A stretch of 64,000 nucleotides of DNA, taken from assembly GCA_038233075.1 (NCBI GenBank), contig JBBSMQ010000012.1, positions 1 through 64,000 on the forward strand. Direction: 5' to 3'. Source of the DNA: Iamia sp038233075. Lineage in GTDB: Bacteria > Actinomycetota > Acidimicrobiia > Acidimicrobiales > Iamiaceae. A program made the translations under genes and the position numbers. Shown piece by piece: positions 62,499-64,000 of the stretch (positions are counted from its first letter, which is position 1; each line of letters opens with the position of its first letter). Under the pieces are notes generated by a model, which saw only the letters and a list, made by a program, of their open reading frames with translations, was not told the DNA's origin and did not search any database.

Positions 62499-62978
62499 AT
62501 AGAGCTCCCCGACGTGGACCGCCCTGCGGTGACGGCCGAGGAGCCGGCGGTGCTGCACCAACACGGCGCTGGCCAGCGCGCCCCCGACCCGCGCCGCCAG
62601 GCCGGGGCCGGTCAGGACGTTGCGGGTCTCCAGCCACAGGCAGGGGATGCCCCGGAGCCGGGCCGCGACGAACACCGGGACGGCGACACCGGACCCGGCG
62701 GTGAGGACGCACCCCACCTGCTCCCGACCCAGCAGGCACCAGCTGGCCACCACCGCGGCGGGGATGCGCAGGACCTGGCGGGGCCCCAGCTCCGCGGCGT
62801 GGCGGACGTCCTCGCCGGCCAGCGCATCCCGGGTGTCGGGCCCGTCCACCACCAACCAGGTGCGATCATGATCGCTCCACCAGCCCTCCAGGGCCAGCAG
62901 GTCGAGCAGGACACCCCCGCCGGAAGAGACGAGCAGCAGCCGCTCCCCGTCCTCCACGGCGGCCGAAGATACCACCAT
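62496..62978 (-). CDS. Alg14/EpsD-like glycosyltransferase membrane subunit
   Basis: 160 aa. L-L-L-V-S-S-G-G-G-V-L-L-D-L-L-A-L at the start, T-W-L-V-V-D-G-P-D-T, and T-A-G-S-G-V-A-V-P-V-F-V-A-A-R-L-R-G-I-P-C-L-W-L-E, the Alg14/PssD/EpsD pattern. Such proteins anchor and complete the Alg13/EpsE-like catalytic subunit, which is the next gene. Together they probably transfer a sugar to a polyprenyl-linked precursor of a surface polysaccharide. Confidence 0.8.
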   Translation of the reverse strand: MVVSSAAVEDGERLLLVSSGGGVLLDLLALEGWWSDHDRTWLVVDGPDTRDALAGEDVRHAAELGPRQVLRIPAAVVASWCLLGREQVGCVLTAGSGVAVPVFVAARLRGIPCLWLETRNVLTGPGLAARVGGALASAVLVQHRRLLGRHRRAVHVGELY

Positions 62979-63043
62979 CGCCTACGATCGCCCGTCGGTC
63001 GGTGGCTCGGGTGCTCCGTCCGTGAGCACTCGGAGGAGAGGGG

Positions 63044-64000
63044 GTGACCCAGCGCATGCAGCCGCGTCCCGGTCGTCCCCCGGAGCCAATCGTCGTGGTC
63101 GGCGGGTCCGGGTTCATCGGCCGCCACCTCGTCGAGGCCCTGCTCGCCGCCGGCCACCCGGTCACCTCGATCGACCGCCATCGCCCGCACCGGGCACCTC
63201 ACCCGCACCTCCGCACCCTCCAGGTCGACCTCCTCCGCGACCCGCTCGACCTTCCGCCCGGCCGGGTCGTCGTAGCGGCCGGGGCGAGCGACCCGCGCAC
63301 GCTCCACCCCTGGACCCTGGCCCTGGACAACGCGGTGGCGACGGCGCGCCTGGCACCATCGCTCACAGGGCGAGAGGTGGTGCTGCTGTCGTCGGTGGAG
63401 GTCTACGGCCGGGCTCGGGGCCCCATCGACGAGGACACCCCCACCCAGCTGCCCGTCGACGACGAGGCGCTGCGGTCCTGGTGCGAGGAGGCTGGCGACC
63501 TGGCCCGCCGGCCCTGCCCGCCGGAACGGGTGGCGGCCCTGTGCCGCGACCTGGACGACCCCGGGGGCCGCTGGACCTACGGGCTGAGCAAGAGGGCCCA
63601 GGAGCTGGTGCTCGGCGACGCTCTGCCCGTCTCTCACCTCACCACCATCCGCCTGGCCAACCTGTTCGGACCCGGGCAGGAGCGGGTGGTCGCCCGCCTC
63701 GCCCGCCGAGCCCGGGCGGGTCTCCCGCTGGTCGTGACCGACACGGTGCGGAGCTTCCTCCCGGTCGAGGACGTGGGTCGGATCGTGCGCGCCGACCCCG
63801 GGCCGGGAACGTGGGTCGCAGGCTCGGAGCCGGTCTCCCTCCCGGACCTGACCTCGTGGATCGCGGCGGCGCTGGACCAGCCGGTGGTCATCGAGCGGCG
63901 GCCGGCTCCTGTCGATGACGCCAGCGGCGAGGTCGACGCCCGACGCCTGGTCGAGAAGATCGGGCCCCCGCCGACCCTCCGCCCGTCGATCGAGGCCTTC
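63044..64000 (+). CDS. NAD-dependent epimerase/dehydratase (extended SDR), 3' end outside window
   Basis: Open from the GTG at 63044 to the right edge (319 codons, no stop). GGAGGAG lies 6 nt upstream; an ATG four codons inside is the alternative start. Rossmann motif V-V-G-G-S-G-F-I-G-R-H-L, then S-S-V-E-V-Y-G-R and the catalytic W-T-Y-G-L-S-K, L-A-N-L-F-G-P-G. Typical of nucleotide-sugar epimerases and dehydratases or NAD-dependent 4-epimerases. Divergent from the Alg14-like gene; with gmd and the Alg13/14 pair it points to surface glycan synthesis. Substrate unknown. Confidence 0.85.
   Translation, partial: MTQRMQPRPGRPPEPIVVVGGSGFIGRHLVEALLAAGHPVTSIDRHRPHRAPHPHLRTLQVDLLRDPLDLPPGRVVVAAGASDPRTLHPWTLALDNAVATARLAPSLTGREVVLLSSVEVYGRARGPIDEDTPTQLPVDDEALRSWCEEAGDLARRPCPPERVAALCRDLDDPGGRWTYGLSKRAQELVLGDALPVSHLTTIRLANLFGPGQERVVARLARRARAGLPLVVTDTVRSFLPVEDVGRIVRADPGPGTWVAGSEPVSLPDLTSWIAAALDQPVVIERRPAPVDDASGEVDARRLVEKIGPPPTLRPSIEAF

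Overview
The window is a chromosomal stretch of a very GC-rich actinobacterium. Coding frames have almost exclusively G or C in third codon positions. Its content (coenzyme F420 genes cofD and cofE, a FadE30/IpdF-like pair from steroid ring catabolism, DUF35-thiolase partners, a MymT-like metallothionein, DUF4214/FG-GAP surface proteins) best fits the class Acidimicrobiia (Iamia-like); that placement is inference. No phage, plasmid, IS element or CRISPR array is visible. Many genes seem to be transcribed without a leader: a TANNNT -10 box sits 6-8 nt before the start codon.

Layout. 1-5.7 kb: secreted DUF4214/hydrolase protein cut by the left edge, a membrane Ser/Thr kinase, and a DUF35 plus thiolase pair. 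5.7-8.7 kb: a decayed or badly read patch (truncated PEBP lipoprotein, LtrA, broken beta-propeller protein). 8.7-11.1 kb: leftward operon FadE30-like, IpdF-like SDR, MaoC-like. Its promoter carries the same CTGACG-N3-CGTCAG palindrome as the DUF35-thiolase promoter, which suggests one regulon. 11.3-20.7 kb: HNH and histidine-kinase remnants, an unusual P450, DUF3237, methyltransferase, thioesterase, GNAT, SCO6745-like, ClC channel with XRE regulator, and gmd. 20.8-24 kb: methyltransferase, cofD, cofE; a repeat element supplies the cofE start codon. 24.3-29.9 kb: phenylalanine/tyrosine degradation (hppD, hmgA, FAH, acyltransferase-like gene, phhA) with a divergent Lrp regulator. 29.9-39 kb: RND pseudogene, class V aminotransferase, zinc-ribbon membrane protein, putA, cupredoxin, DUF2330. 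39-43.1 kb: tRNA-Cys, STAS protein, P450 plus ferredoxin, broken WYL regulator, frameshifted AlkZ-like gene. 43.2-48.2 kb: ABC/FtsX exporter, metallothionein, broken lipoprotein, UspA, spermidine-synthase-like protein. 48.3-64 kb: envelope and polysaccharide functions: FG-GAP/DUF4214 protein, SpoIID/LytB lipoprotein, a YceH-nitrobindin fusion, a heterodimeric ABC exporter, an acyltransferase with two SGNH domains, a UbiB-like kinase, an Alg13/methyltransferase fusion with an Alg14-like partner, and an epimerase cut by the right edge.

Several genes are interrupted. Some lost real sequence (RND N-terminus, WYL core, PEBP C-half, HNH). Others differ from an intact frame by a single base (ltrA 3' end, AlkZ-like, cupredoxin), and in those cases sequencing error is a serious alternative.
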